From Parasitella parasitica (Eukaryota; Mucoromycota; Mucoromycetes; Mucorales; Mucoraceae): a stretch of DNA of 60,202 bases. The position numbers were made by a program, and so were the translations under genes. The DNA is taken from assembly GCA_025201805.1 (NCBI GenBank), contig MU619261.1, positions 240,716-300,917 of the forward strand. The letters are read 5' to 3'. The first letter of the stretch is position 1; each line of letters starts with the position of its first letter. This document shows, piece by piece, positions 33,887-45,702 of the stretch. A model generated the notes under the pieces. The model had not been told where the DNA came from. It saw nothing but the letters and a program-made list of their open reading frames with translations, and ran no database searches.

Positions 33887-35813
33887 CTACGGAGATTCTG
33901 AATACATCCATGTAAAGACACAAAGCCATGTATGATATCCTGATATATTTTAATTCAAATAACAAATACTGACTGATTTGAGTCTGCCTACTACTACAGT
34001 TGTTTAGTTACGCAAGGGTTTTCACATTATTGATAATCTATAATTGAACGCTAATTTCCAAAGGCACTTTTGCAGTTGTTCCAAGAATATCATACTTTCG
34101 TCATCTATGCTTTATAGTCCATGTTTGTTATTGTGAGTTTACTTGTTTACTGGTCTTTTTTTTATACAGATGCCACTTGTTGCCTGCACGAAAGATACCG
34201 TAAACCCAATGAAGTTTTATCCATGTCAATCGTAGCTCTTTCAAGATGATAGATTTTGTAATGTTGCTTTATTGGCTTTATGCGCTGTCTCATAGTGCTC
34301 TCGTAAAACTGTTCTGGCAAGACATGCTAGCCTACATTTGCAGGTACTAGAAACCTTTACGCTATCTCTCTGAAATGGGTCGGCCTATTTTCTTGGGCTG
34401 TCAATGAAGCGCACTTCTCCCACTGCCCGTCTCTGCGAAGTTTCGTTATTTCTTGGTTTTTACATACATATTAGCAAATAAAAAGTAGACGTAGAACTAT
34501 AGTAATTTTCAAAATGTTTTATTTACAAATCATTTTTATGTATATATAATACTATTCCTATATTGCAAAACTTGTTAGTAAATTGAATCGATATAACGTT
34601 GTTCAACAAGTTTGTATAATATTTCAGATACGCGACAATCGACATTCCATGTGAGCTTGTACAGGCTCGGTCCGTCCGCCCGTCGATATTTATCATCCTT
34701 AAAAGAATACCAACAAGAAATAAAAGCACTACCTACCATTTGAAATGGTGCACTCTCTATTCCTTACAAGAGTTACACTCACCAACCATGCAAGAGAGAG
34801 CTTTGTGCTTATCTAAAGGGTTCAATTTTAGTAAACTATTGGCCACAATCATAAACAAAAAGGATAAACGAAAAAAATACATCAAGGCAAAAAGAGTCAG
34901 ACAAGGCTGAAAACTTAATGTCTTTTTTAGGCAACATAATGGTAATTCAGGGATGAATATAATTCGGACAATTTATCATCATTCTCGCACCATGATTGTA
35001 TTCTCGAAACCCTTTTTACAAGTTTATATATTTACCTTTAATGTTAGCTTTTCTTGAAGAAAGTAGAGTAGATGCCATAACACTTTTATACCTTTCAAAG
35101 AAAAATTTTTTGGGACTGCAAAGCCTTTTTGCATTCAATATCCGGGAAAGAGGATGCCCCCACAGCAATATAGCCAATCGAAATTGAATTGAGTTGCCAT
35201 GTCTCCTATGACAACACATCGACGATGAATCATGATCTGATGAAAACTACACATGTTGGGCCCCTTATGGGAGGCTTTTCCATCATGTTCTGTCGCACTG
35301 AAGCAAGTAAGCCAAGGTTACATTTGAAAACTTTGGCATCTAGTTTCTCGACATGGAAAAATGCGACCAGATGTCCCAAGCAATATAGCAGCCTATCTGA
35401 TAATAAAATAAATCGTTACGGTCGAACAGTGAGCAACGAAAACTCTTTAAACATCATTGTTTTTGACAGCTGTATTTCTGCTACTGGCATACTTGCAACA
35501 TTATATGGCTGGCCTTTTACAGACGAGTCAGGAATGGTGTATTCTTGAGGATAATTTTGGTCCCAAACCATCGTGTATATCGAATACTAGATCTCAAGGT
35601 GGAAAGAATTTTGCGTTGAATTACTGTTAGAGCAGAAAAATCAGATCGATTGTGCCCGATACTATTTTGGAATATTCCATAAAAAAAACCAGTAAACACG
35701 ATGATCTTGTATAGTCATTTGAGTTTTGCAACAGCTGAGATGAGAAGGGAGAAACATGTGTGCGCATTCACCTACCTTAACTACATGTACATGCAAACAT
35801 GAGTGAGAAGAAA
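33887..35813. other. gene-poor region
   Basis: AT-rich spacer of about 1.9 kb. Frames at 35189-35548 (plus) and 35219-35016 (minus) overlap and neither resembles a known family. No RNA gene was recognised. Confidence 0.45.
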
Positions 35814-36005
35814 TTATTGGGCTATCAGCATTTGCAACGCCCTGGCGCTGATACATAAACGAGATTTGAGCCGCCTTGAATTACTATAGAAAACGTTGCG
35901 TATGATATAATTACCCCTGTTTTCTAGTCTTCTACTGGTTGATTGATGTATTTTACGATACAAGGTTCCAAACAGTTGCATCGATTGTTTGGGCGTCAAA
36001 ACCAT
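35814..36005 (-). CDS. possible LYR-motif small protein, perhaps partial
   Basis: Open frame of 63 codons starting MVLTPKQSMQLFGTLYRKIH. The LYR tripeptide at residues 15-17, basic residues after it (TSRRLENRGNYIIRNVF) and a phenylalanine about 23 residues later resemble the start of the Complex1_LYR fold, whose members help assemble iron-sulfur and respiratory-chain proteins in mitochondria. The rest (NSRRLKSRLCISARALQMLI) matches less well, so the true 3' exon may be missed or the gene may be degraded. Treat as tentative. Confidence 0.35.
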   Translation of the reverse strand: MVLTPKQSMQLFGTLYRKIHQSTSRRLENRGNYIIRNVFYSNSRRLKSRLCISARALQMLIAQ

Positions 36006-37334
36006 GAGATTAATAGAATATTGTAGGAAAAGCCTTTTCTACCAAGAGTTAATACTTCTCCTATATTATCGAAATGCGTTAAGGAGGTGGATTCACATGA
36101 AATTGCGACGGACATGGTCTAAAATGGAAATTTTTCCTTTTCAATATATTATAAAAACATCAAAGCACACTTGCAACATTCTTTTTTTGTAATTAATATC
36201 AAAGAGGGTCCTTGGTTTTGATTGCAACAAAATCATAAACAGGACCATTGTCCCTCATGTTGCATGTATAACATGATGCCTCGGTATCCAAGGTAGATTT
36301 ACAATACCAATGGGGTATGATCATTTCGTGCTTGCAACATACAACTCCTAACAACAAGCATATGAAAATCCATAGTTATATTTTTATATTATGGGCGATC
36401 ATCTCACTACTCTATTAGTAAAATCGATTTTCCCCATCCTCAATAAACATCCATGTATCTATATATACATACAGGGAGTTGTTATATGCACGTAGATATG
36501 CAGTTCCATAGTAATAATAAATGAAGCATGCGTACAACTGTATACACTATACACAAACTTGCTGAAATGCAATTCAAGGTAAATTGATTAAATCATTCAA
36601 GCAGCATTTGAATTACCCTGCATATCTCAAAAAGTACACTGTATATACAATCGATACATATGCAAATAAAATGATATTCCGGCGTGTAACCAGCATGTTG
36701 ATTGTCTGGAGAAGTTTATACTCATCAATGTCGATCGGCATATATATATAGCATAGTGGTGAATACAATTGAGGCGTTTTACACCAACATCAGCCAGTGA
36801 TAATTGGTATTAATAACCCCAAAAGCAAAAACCATAAATATACTATACAAACCAACAAGTGTGCATAGAGAAATTAGCCGGGTTTATTGGATGTTGAGGC
36901 AATGTAAGTTTACATCACCTACACTACTGCTACCATAGGTTTAATAGGGGATCTCACACACACACACACACACACTCGATAGCTTCTCCTAATGAAAAAA
37001 AAGGGAGGGGTTATGGAAAGTCTATTTGCCAACGGAGACAGCATAGGCAATTTATATGTCAAGTTACGCCCACCTTTTTGCCTTTTATTTGTAATACGGG
37101 AAGGAGAAGTTGGGGGGGGGGAGGGGGGCAATAATAAGTATGATATGATGGTGATGATTTTCCCCCCCTTTTATTTTCTACAACATGTATAAATTGGATC
37201 GCATTAATACGACCCTTTTCTCTTTTTTTTCTTCTTTCTACAATCTCTTATTATTACCATCAATTCATTCTAATACCCAAATTCCTTCCATTCAAAAAAA
37301 AAATTATACAAATATACCTTTTTTCTTTAATACC
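36006..37334. other. intergenic with CA and G-rich tracts
   Basis: Non-coding. Includes a CA repeat at 36955-36975, a G-rich run near 37107-37130, and the T/C-rich promoter and leader of the kinase gene ending at ATG 37335. Confidence 0.5.
36955..36975. repeat. CA microsatellite
   Basis: Ten CA units about 360 bases upstream of the kinase start. Confidence 0.7.
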
Positions 37335-38515
37335 ATGACCTCGACTAATACCTCAGTTGCAACCACCCTACCTAATGGCACCCTAATTGATAATCTACGC
37401 ATTGTCGACGTACTTGGAAAAGGAGCCTACGGCCAAGTCTATCTTGGTCGCCACGAAGACAAAAACGAACTGTACGCCATAAAATCACTCCATCACACCA
37501 ACAAACAGCGAGCGTTGGAAAGAATGGAAATTGGACTTCATGCACGGCTTACAGGACATCCAAACATCATTCAATTGAAAAGGGTCATCCGCGATCAAGA
37601 GCTAGACTGGACACATGTTGTATTGGAATACGGTCCGGAAGGCGACCTTTTCTCTGCCATCACTGAACGAGATTTGTATGCAGGAAACCATCCACTCATT
37701 CGTCGTGTATTTTTGCAGCTGCTTGAAGCTGTTGGTTACTGTCATGACAATCATGTATATCATCGGGATCTCAAACCAGAGAACATCTTGGTGTTTGATG
37801 GCGGCAGAACTGTCAAGCTGGCTGATTTCGGTCTTGCCACAACAAACGCAATTTCTCAGGATTATGGATGCGGTAGCACATTTTATTATTCACCAGGTAC
37901 ATGGAAACATCAGTGTTAAATGGGCAATGCAGAATATTAACGTGGTTTTATTTTAAAGAATGTCAAGGCGATTTGTTTCAAAACAGTTCTGACCGTGTTG
38001 GTTACGCAACAGGACCAAACGACATATGGGCATTGGGTGTCATTTTAATCAATTTAGCCACTGGCAGAAATCCTTGGACTCAAGCATCTTTGAAAGATGA
38101 AACGTTCCGCGCATATTTGGCCGATCCAGATTTTTTGCTGTCCATTTTGCCCATATCTAAAGAGTTGAATCGCATTCTCAAGCGCATCTTTTGCATCGAC
38201 CCCATGCGTCGTATTCGCCTGCCTGAATTAATAGAACGTATCCGCAACTGTAAATATTTCACCCGCACTGCTGAAGTCGACCGCTGGGAGCAGTGTATCC
38301 AGAAATCAAGAAGATCCCATCACCACCGAAAGCAAGAGCCTGTTGTTGATTTATTACCGCCTTCTCCACCTGCCACGCCTTGCTCTGGCCGCTCTCGATC
38401 TAGTTCGCCTGCTATCTGGCAGCAACGTATCGACCAAAACATCAATGAAAAACAACAAGAAAACGCTATGCCTGACTCAATCCTTACCTCTATGCTTACT
38501 ACATTGGTAGTCTAA
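37335..38515 (+). CDS. Ran1/Pat1-type serine/threonine protein kinase
   Basis: Exons 37335-37896 and 37959-38515 (62-nt intron) give 372 residues. All kinase landmarks are present: GKGAYGQVYLG loop, YAIK lysine, helix C acid in ALERMEIGLHARL, HRDLKPENIL catalytic loop, KLADFGLATT, and SPEC made across the intron in place of APE. PNDIWALGVILINLATGRNP follows. The glycine loop, GHPNIIQL and SPEC pattern fit fungal Ran1/Pat1, Ksp1 and Sks1 kinases, which restrain meiosis or control filamentous growth and nutrient responses. The C-terminal tail is Ser/Pro-rich and low-complexity. In-frame ATG codons do not occur earlier in the same exon, so this start is preferred. Confidence 0.93.
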
Positions 38516-38886
38516 TCTATGCTCATCTCTACTCATTTATTCGACTCATTCATTTTGCATCTGTTTACAAGGTTGATCCTCGTAAAAAAAAAGACACACC
38601 TTCATTATCTCTATCCTTCAAGTATAATTTATGTATATTTTCTTTTTTTTTTCATTTCTTCGTTTATCTATTTATAAATATGTAAAAAGCAAGCAAGTAG
38701 TATGAACCCCTTTGTCACCATCCCATGCTTAATAAAAATGATATTCCTTTATGTAAATATATACAACTCTACCTTTTTGCATTTACTAATAAAATAGAGA
38801 CATGCAGGGCTCTGTGTTATATTTATTACCACCGATCAAAAAAGGCATGCGTGGGAAAGGAGATATTTATTTGTGTATATGTCTAG
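38516..38886. other. convergent intergenic region
   Basis: The 3' ends of the kinase (rightward) and AP180 (leftward) genes face each other across 370 bases. AT-rich, with AATAAA-like signals; no gene. Confidence 0.6.
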
Positions 38887-40597
38887 CTAAAAGATGCTAC
38901 TGTTACCCCAAGGCTGCTGCTGCTTATTGTTAGCGGTGTTGTGGAATGGATTTTTATTATTCAGTGGGGTAGGTGCAGCTACCATGATAGTCGGTTGCTG
39001 TTGTTGAGTGGAAAGTGTAAAAGGGTTACTACTCAATGATTGTTGAGGCTGCGGTGTTAGTAATGGTGGCTGCAAAGCAAGTGTACTACTGAAAGGCGTG
39101 TTCATTTGAGGCATGGTGCTTGCTCGGAAGGGATTGACTTGTTGATTACTTGTGGTAAGCGTTGGCAGCATAGGCTGTTGAGGAAGAGCCACGAATGGTT
39201 GTTGCACGCTGGCATTTGGTGGCGTATTTGTTCGGAATGGATTATGACCAGTAGGTTGAGAAGAGATGACAGGAATAAGCTGCTGCTGTTGATTGTTGTA
39301 TATGGTCACCGTTTCATTTTCAAGGCTTGCAAAGAAATCAGTCAGTTCTTTTGGCTGTCGAGTTTGCGCGTTAAAAGTAATTGTATTATTATCTTGTGGT
39401 GCTGCAGCTACGATTGATGTGCAGAAAAGTAAGTATCTACATATAATCTTTATTCGTCTGAAAACCACTTACTAGGTTCGGCGGTATTGCTGTGTTCTAG
39501 AGAAGGCTTGCTGTTGCTACTAATTTCGTTTGTATTGTCGAGATATTCTTGCAAAGCAGCAGCCAGTGATAAAGGAGCCTGTTTGCCTTGCAATTTTAGC
39601 AGAGAAACATCAGGTAAATCGAACACAAAACCACTTACATGCTTAACGGTCGGAATAGTCATACTCAAATCATTTTGCAGCCTTCGTGCTCTATCTAGAA
39701 ACACACTTGTATCCTCTGTTTGTTTGGCAAATTTCTTGTAAATCTCGAGGCTGGTTCTAGCATCTTCCTTATCCATCGTGAAATAATGCTCCAGAATATT
39801 GACAATCGATTCATTAATGACCTGAAATAAAATCACCAGATCCTCGACCAACAATCCATAGGCGTACAGGCTGATACCACTATCCACATCCTCCAAAATG
39901 AAATTGCTCTTCAGGAGCGTTCCAATCTGCTTTTGCAGCACAATTGTCTCCTTCAAAAGCCCATCTTTCACTGGCAAACGTCTCAGCCTGCCTTCCTTGC
40001 CCCCCATTGTCTTTTTCACATAATCAACCCTTAAATGGCGATAGGCAATCACCCTTTGTTCCAAATAAGCAGTGTATAGATATATGTTTTGAATGTGGAC
40101 CACGCCTATAACCGCATGTTGGTATACTCCCCTTTGCTGCTTTACACGAATCAATGCATGCTTACCTGATGATTTCTCTCTTAATTTGCTTGTGTCTAAT
40201 GCCGAGGGCTTTGTCTCAACGTAGGATATCACCTTTTCGCCATCCCCGAGTTTCATCAAAGTGTGAATGATGATCAGAACTTTGAATATAATCTAGCATA
40301 AAACATGGATGTAGGGAGTTGAGTGAAAAATAGAAAATAAAAATAAAAAAAGATCCCTGTCTATAAGTTACATACTATCCATGAATTCTCTCTCAATCTT
40401 TTATCGAGTATATCAATAATGCTGGCAGCATTTCCAGGGCTTTGAAACGTCAAGTTTATCAAAGCTACAAACACAAGTTGCTTATTATGGGGTTTTTTTT
40501 TTTTTTTCTTTTCTCGGTGCGATTTCTTACTCTGCAAATGCTTTTGCTTTGGTGGGTTATAGTCAAGTCTGGTTGCTTTTCTAACAGCTGCTTCCAT
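38887..40597 (-). CDS. AP180/CALM-type clathrin adaptor (ANTH domain)
   Basis: Five exons (40597-40531, 40464-40376, 40292-40166, 40105-39473, 39407-38887) join perfectly in frame to 478 residues. The ANTH domain starts VRKATRLDYNPPKQKHLQT and runs through ENSWIIIFKVLIIIHTLMK, then SGVVHIQNIYLYTAYLEQR and YRHLRVDYVK. The N-terminal K-x9-K-x-K-H cluster (KATR, PPKQKH) is the PtdIns(4,5)P2-binding site of this family. The C-terminal exon has four NPF motifs (HNPF, VNPF, SNPF, KNPF), ligands for EH-domain endocytic proteins, in a Gln/Pro-rich tail. The protein should link membrane, clathrin and cargo in endocytosis. The first three exons lie inside a longer frame that also contains the neighbouring TLC gene, which can mislead gene callers. 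Confidence 0.92.
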
Positions 40598-40760
40598 TAA
40601 AAATAGGCGTATTAGATAGGATGGAGGGGGGGGGGGAGGAAAAAGAAGAAAGAAAAAAAAAAAAAAGAGAGCATTATCTTTAATTGCTTTATTTGGTCTC
40701 TGTAAAAATAGAGGGGATGTTCGATTACTATTTACAGCACAAATGCGGATGTTTACTATT

Positions 40761-41518
40761 CTACGTTGCTGGAGCCTTTCTCTTGCTAGCGATTTTTTTG
40801 ATCTGCGCCTGCACAAAGCCTGAGTCAAATAAATCAGTGAGTATTGATTCAGACTTATCGTTATCCTACTATACTCACCATAAAACCAGTAAATGTGGAG
40901 CGGGTAGACAATTACTGCGATAATCCACATGAACTGAATCCTGTAGTATCTTTTTAAAGCAACCGTCATCCATGCGTGGACCACAAGACGAAGCACAAAA
41001 AACGTGGAGCCAAACAGAAGGTCGGATCTCCACGCTTGTGCCATGGAGCCTGCAGCAAGGACCAGAGTGGGCAGCTCCAAAATAGAGATGACAGTAAACA
41101 TGGACGATATTTGCAGTCGAGGAAACCAGGAGAGAGTAAAGATGTAGAACAGATGGTGCACCCACCCGGTCATCAGTGTGATGCGCTTGGGATAATAGAT
41201 GGAACCAAGCAGTAGATCCAGTATCAGGTACGAGATGAAGAAACACACGAAACCAGTGTGGAAGCGGCTGTCCATGGCAAGCAACTCCATGTCGAGATCG
41301 GCATGGCAGAATTGGATAACAAACGGAATAGAGACGATGGTACATATTAGGCTGCTAACAAGCGTTAGGAACCAGCTTGATTGTCTTTCCTGCTTGACGC
41401 TGTCTTCACGACAGAGATGGTACCGAAACAGCAAGAAGCTGCCTCCGAGAACCAGGAAGCTTGCTGCGAAGGAAACAAGTACAGTGGGCTGTCCAAGCAC
41501 TTGCGTTAACGAAATCAT
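40761..41518 (-). CDS. TLC-domain membrane protein
   Basis: Exons 41518-40879 and 40819-40761 (59-nt intron) give 232 residues. Hydrophobic segments are regularly spaced and the TLC core is clear: FISYLILDLLLGSIYYPKR, GWVHHLFYIFTLSWF with the conserved HH, ISILELPTLVLAAGSM, LLFGSTFFVLRLVVHAWM and YPLHIYWFYGF. This resembles the TLCD4/TMEM56-like branch rather than the ceramide-synthase branch, which has a longer Lag1 motif. Members are ER or plasma-membrane lipid-related proteins. The terminal KRKAPAT lacks a classic KKxx signal. The next gene on the same strand, AP180, starts 164 bases downstream of its stop. Confidence 0.87.
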
Positions 41519-41844
41519 GTATAGGTGTAGTAAAGGAGATTTTAAAGGAACAAGACAGCAGGAAGAAGAATCGTTTATATACAACATTGTGTCGACCCAC
41601 CTCATGATCCACGTTCCACCGTTGAAACAACCAGTTCATACAACTTGTAGATCAACCCATGATCTGTCTACATACTCGACATACCTCAACCTTGGCCAGG
41701 TTGATTGGATTGACCTGGTTATCACAATTACACGCCACCAATCAATGCATAAAATCATTGACACGCATTAGATTAAATCTCGTGAAATTTCCAGATTTAT
41801 ACATGTCATTTGGAAGAGAGTTTTATTCAATAAAGACATGAAAC

Positions 41845-42150
41845 TTAAGCCTTGTAGGAGATGGCACCGTCGAAACGCTGCTTGAACCATTCCATGGCCT
41901 CTTCCTTCTTGATTTGGTGCTTGACACCGACCTTGGCCTTGCAGTGCTTTCTGCGGGCAACACGGTTACCGGGACGACCCATAACTACGTAGTAGTCCAT
42001 ACCATAGATACCAATGGAGGGGTCATACTTGATACCCAAATCAATGTGTTCATCAATACCGAAACCAAAGTTACCAGTTTGAGAAAAGTTGCGGGCCTTG
42101 AGTTCGTATTCCTTGACCTTCAAACCACGTTCAAGGATTTCCTCAGCCTT
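41845..42150 (-). CDS. RPL11: 60S ribosomal protein L11 (uL5), 5' part lost in gap
   Basis: The C-terminal 101 residues are highly conserved L11/uL5: [75 protein letters not shown] and [17 protein letters not shown]11 sits in the central protuberance next to 5S rRNA. The coding region is open up to the run of N at 42151, so about 70 residues, any introns and the promoter are missing from this assembly. Confidence 0.96.
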   Translation of the reverse strand, partial: KAEEILERGLKVKEYELKARNFSQTGNFGFGIDEHIDLGIKYDPSIGIYGMDYYVVMGRPGNRVARRKHCKAKVGVKHQIKKEEAMEWFKQRFDGAISYKA

Positions 42151-42955
42151 NNNNNNNNNNNNNNNNNNNNNNNNNNNNNNNNNNNNNNNNNNNNNNNNNN
42201 NNNNNNNNNNNNNNNNNNNNNNNNNNNNNNNNNNNNNNNNNNNNNNNNNNNNNNNNNNNNNNNNNNNNNNNNNNNNNNNNNNNNNNNNNNNNNNNNNNNN
42301 NNNNNNNNNNNNNNNNNNNNNNNNNNNNNNNNNNNNNNNNNNNNNNNNNNNNNNNNNNNNNNNNNNNNNNNNNNNNNNNNNNNNNNNNNNNNNNNNNNNN
42401 NNNNNNNNNNNNNNNNNNNNNNNNNNNNNNNNNNNNNNNNNNNNNNNNNNNNNNNNNNNNNNNNNNNNNNNNNNNNNNNNNNNNNNNNNNNNNNNNNNNN
42501 NNNNNNNNNNNNNNNNNNNNNNNNNNNNNNNNNNNNNNNNNNNNNNNNNNNNNNNNNNNNNNNNNNNNNNNNNNNNNNNNNNNNNNNNNNNNNNNNNNNN
42601 NNNNNNNNNNNNNNNNNNNNNNNNNNNNNNNNNNNNNNNNNNNNNNNNNNNNNNNNNNNNNNNNNNNNNNNNNNNNNNNNNNNNNNNNNNNNNNNNNNNN
42701 NNNNNNNNNNNNNNNNNNNNNNNNNNNNNNNNNNNNNNNNNNNNNNNNNNNNNNNNNNNNNNNNNNNNNNNNNNNNNNNNNNNNNNNNNNNNNNNNNNNN
42801 NNNNNNNNNNNNNNNNNNNNNNNNNNNNNNNNNNNNNNNNNNNNNNNNNNNNNNNNNNNNNNNNNNNNNNNNNNNNNNNNNNNNNNNNNNNNNNNNNNNN
42901 NNNNNNNNNNNNNNNNNNNNNNNNNNNNNNNNNNNNNNNNNNNNNNNNNNNNNNN
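42151..42955. other. assembly gap (805 N)
   Basis: Unsequenced bases that remove the 5' part of the ribosomal protein L11 gene. The right flank begins with a run of A (42956-42982), which may explain the break. Confidence 0.99.
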
Positions 42956-43768
42956 AAAAAAAAAAAAAAAAAAAAAAAAAAAGATGGATTTTGAACATGG
43001 CTATAGCTATTAGCAAGAAAAATTTGAGCAGCATAGGGCAATCACAGAAACGATGTTTACATACAGCAAGCATGTGTATATTTCGCAGACTTTGATATGT
43101 AGCATACGCCAGTAATGGTTCAGAGCAGAGCGAGTGATTTGTCAATGGCTAGCACTCACTGTTGTAAGAACAGGTACTATTAAACGCATACACGTAAAAA
43201 CAACGACTTGAACAATTGGCTTCATCAGTTGGTATTTTGCAACAAAAAATCAGGATGGCCTCATCCGAAACATTGGTTATCTCGGACATAACAACAGTAA
43301 TATCAGCGAGACGGTTTACTCATTTAAATGCCTTTCATGGTACATTATGCATCAAAAACTCTATACAACTAGTAATCGAGGGCTCATATTCACGTATTTG
43401 TAATGATTTATCAGTTGCTGTGTGATTATGACACAAATATTTGTCTGCATAATTAAAGGATCCAATGCGTAGTAAACAGACCAGATACCTCATCATTGAG
43501 TATATATACATATCTGTGATATTTATTTCCTTTGAATACATGTATGTTAGTTTTAACAAAATTACAAAAGGCTCAACAAGCACCAGGTCAAGTACAAAAA
43601 GGAAGGGGAATATGATGATAAAAAAAAAAAAAGGTGTGTGTGTGTGTGTGTGCTTCCCTGAAGAGAAGAAAAAATATAGTATACAGAATAATGAAAAAGA
43701 TATGTTATATAGTGTCTTGTTTTGTGTGTGGAGAATGCATTGAAAAATAGGTTTGGGGCTGTAGGAAA
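42956..43768. other. intergenic with A-run and TG repeat
   Basis: Starts with an A-run of 27, contains a TG microsatellite at 43633-43652 preceded by an A-run, and includes the 3' flank of the bHLH gene. No coding exon was recognised. Confidence 0.5.
43633..43652. repeat. TG microsatellite
   Basis: Ten TG units next to a 12-base A-run in the 3' flank of the bHLH gene. Confidence 0.7.
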
Positions 43769-45438
43769 TCAAGCGGATACCGTAGTTTTGATCAAAGAAT
43801 CGTTGGGAGGCGCCGCAGTGGAGGTATCTACGTCCATTTTTGTTTCTGGGGGTTTCTCATTGTGCCAGCGATGGTGGTGATGGGAAGGAGACTGATCATA
43901 AATATGATATGGTCTATTTATGTCCGCTGGAGCCAGACTCTTTTGCTGCTGATGTTGCTGCTGAGCCAACATCTTTTGATGTAATTGCAGCTTTTCTTGA
44001 AGTTCGATCAATTGTCGCTGTTGGGTCTTGTGCTGCAATAAAGCTTTATCACTGCTGTTCGTATTTGCAGCAAAAGTTGTTTTGCTGGCAGGCTCTGCTC
44101 TTGGTGCTGCAGCAGGAGCGGCAGTTGTTGATTTTTTAAAATAAGGTTGACTACTCGGTGTCAAAGAAGACGGCCTGCTTAAGATACCCATCCGGCTTTC
44201 CATTTCAACACGTACTTCCAAATTCTTGATCTTTTCTCGTAAATTTCGGTTTCTTTTGTCGAGGTACTTGATGTAATCAACCGCTTTAAATAAAACTGTG
44301 CTTTTAGAGTTGTTGATGTTTTTCAAGGTTGGGACAATTTCTGTTAGATCTTTGAATCCTGATCTGATCATACTTCGACGCTTTTGCTCTGATGCAATGT
44401 GGTTGTTTCGCTTTTCTTCTTCTGTTAGCAATTCCTTGTGTGGTTTGCCACGTCGAATAGCACCACCGCCACCGCCACCGCCACCAGCACCACCACCACT
44501 GCCATGAATACTACTGATGTTGCCATGAGTACCGCTGCTATGACTTGAGTTTGGACTATGTGAGACATCATTTTCATCATTCTGTTGTCTTGGTGCTAAT
44601 GATGCTTCACGCGAAACTGGAGGCTTGATAAAAGGAGTAGTAATAGCATTACTTTGTTGAAGGTAAACAGCATCTGGTCTATCCTGATGCTGTTGTTGCT
44701 GTTGTTGCTGTTGGTGCTGTTGGTGCTGTTGGTGCTGTTGGTGCTGTTGGTGCTGTTGGTGCTGTTGGTGCTGTTGGTGATGTTGGTGCTGATGGTGCTG
44801 AGGGTGCTGATGGTGCTGAGGGTGCTGAGGGTGGTGTTGCATATCAAGGTCTTTGTTAAAGTATCTCTTTTGTTCGTCCAGCGACTGAAGAATTGATGAT
44901 TGCCGATGGTATTCTTCGTCTGGTTGATGGAAGGGATGCTGAGAATGTTGAAAATGATGTTGTTGGTGGTGGTTATCCAAAGACATGGGAGGAGGATGCT
45001 GAGTATCATACATTGTAAATTGAGGATCTATTTGCATGTTAGGATCAACGAAAAACTGGTCCAAAAATTCGCTGAACGCTCTATGGTCCTGCTCATCCAA
45101 AACAGCATGATTCATGGACACAGGCATAGTTTCCATATTAAATAAATCAGTTTCACTCATAGGAGGGGGTGGTGGTGGTATATCGAGAGGAATTGGCATG
45201 GCAAATTCAGGATCTAAGCCCAAACTAAATTGGAAGTCTGTAAAGTGGTTTTAGGCTGGTGGTTCATTTACACGGCTTATTTTTTTTTTTTTTTTTTTTT
45301 TTTTTTACCTTCGAATGCAACAGGCTCTTGCAAGGGCGCCTCTGCCGATTGCCGCTGCTGGCTGCTACTGTAATCCACGAAATTCCAATCCTGCGCATTG
45401 TGCTGCTGATTGAATATATTGCTATTCTGGTAACTCAT
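43769..45438 (-). CDS. bHLH transcription factor (E-box type)
   Basis: Exons 45438-45309 and 45237-43769 (71-nt intron starting at an A-run) give 532 residues. The bHLH is at about residues 310-370: basic region NNHIASEQKRRSMIRSGF with the His-Glu-Arg triad (H, E, R spaced by four) that reads CACGTG-type E-boxes, helix 1 KDLTEIVPTL, loop with NNSKS, helix 2 TVLFKAVDYIKYLDKRN, followed by a short leucine-zipper-like NLREKIKNLEVRVEME. The N-terminus is acidic and proline-rich (PPPPPP). A His/Gln repeat (44689-44842) and a Gly run precede the domain. The C-terminal third is Gln-rich. The repeats suggest an activator. The basic region resembles Mlx/Mondo-type and fungal HLH regulators; targets are unknown. 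Confidence 0.92.
44689..44842. repeat. His/Gln-coding CAG-CAC repeat
   Basis: Tandem GGTGCTGTT-type units on the plus strand give alternating Gln and His codons in the bHLH protein. Nine-base periodicity is visible over about 80 bases. Confidence 0.8.
45280..45306. repeat. poly-T run inside bHLH intron
   Basis: Twenty-seven T on the plus strand, i.e. an A-run directly after the GT donor of the bHLH intron on the minus strand. Confidence 0.8.
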
Positions 45439-45702
45439 CTTTTTGTAAATGTGTAAAAACAAAAAAAAACAAAAATATAAAATATAAAAAAGAAGAGTAA
45501 AATATTTTTTCTTGTTCATATAAAGGAGATACGGTATTATCTCTACTTGCTACAACTCCGCATAAACAGGTGGTGGGTACATGTTGTTGAGTGATAAACT
45601 CTCACACTCTCATACAAATGCTGCCACCCCCCGCAAAAATGCTTTCACGTCCTTCAGTGTAACACATTCAATCTAACGCTAAAACCAATCACAGTTTATT
45701 AT

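Noticed and set aside
41914-43145. Open frames running through the N block
   Set aside because: They are artefacts of unknown bases; only the L11 tail at 41845-42150 is real.
43335-43772. Minus-strand 145-codon frame next to the bHLH gene
   Set aside because: Low-complexity sequence including the TG repeat and A-run, in the 3' flank of the bHLH gene.
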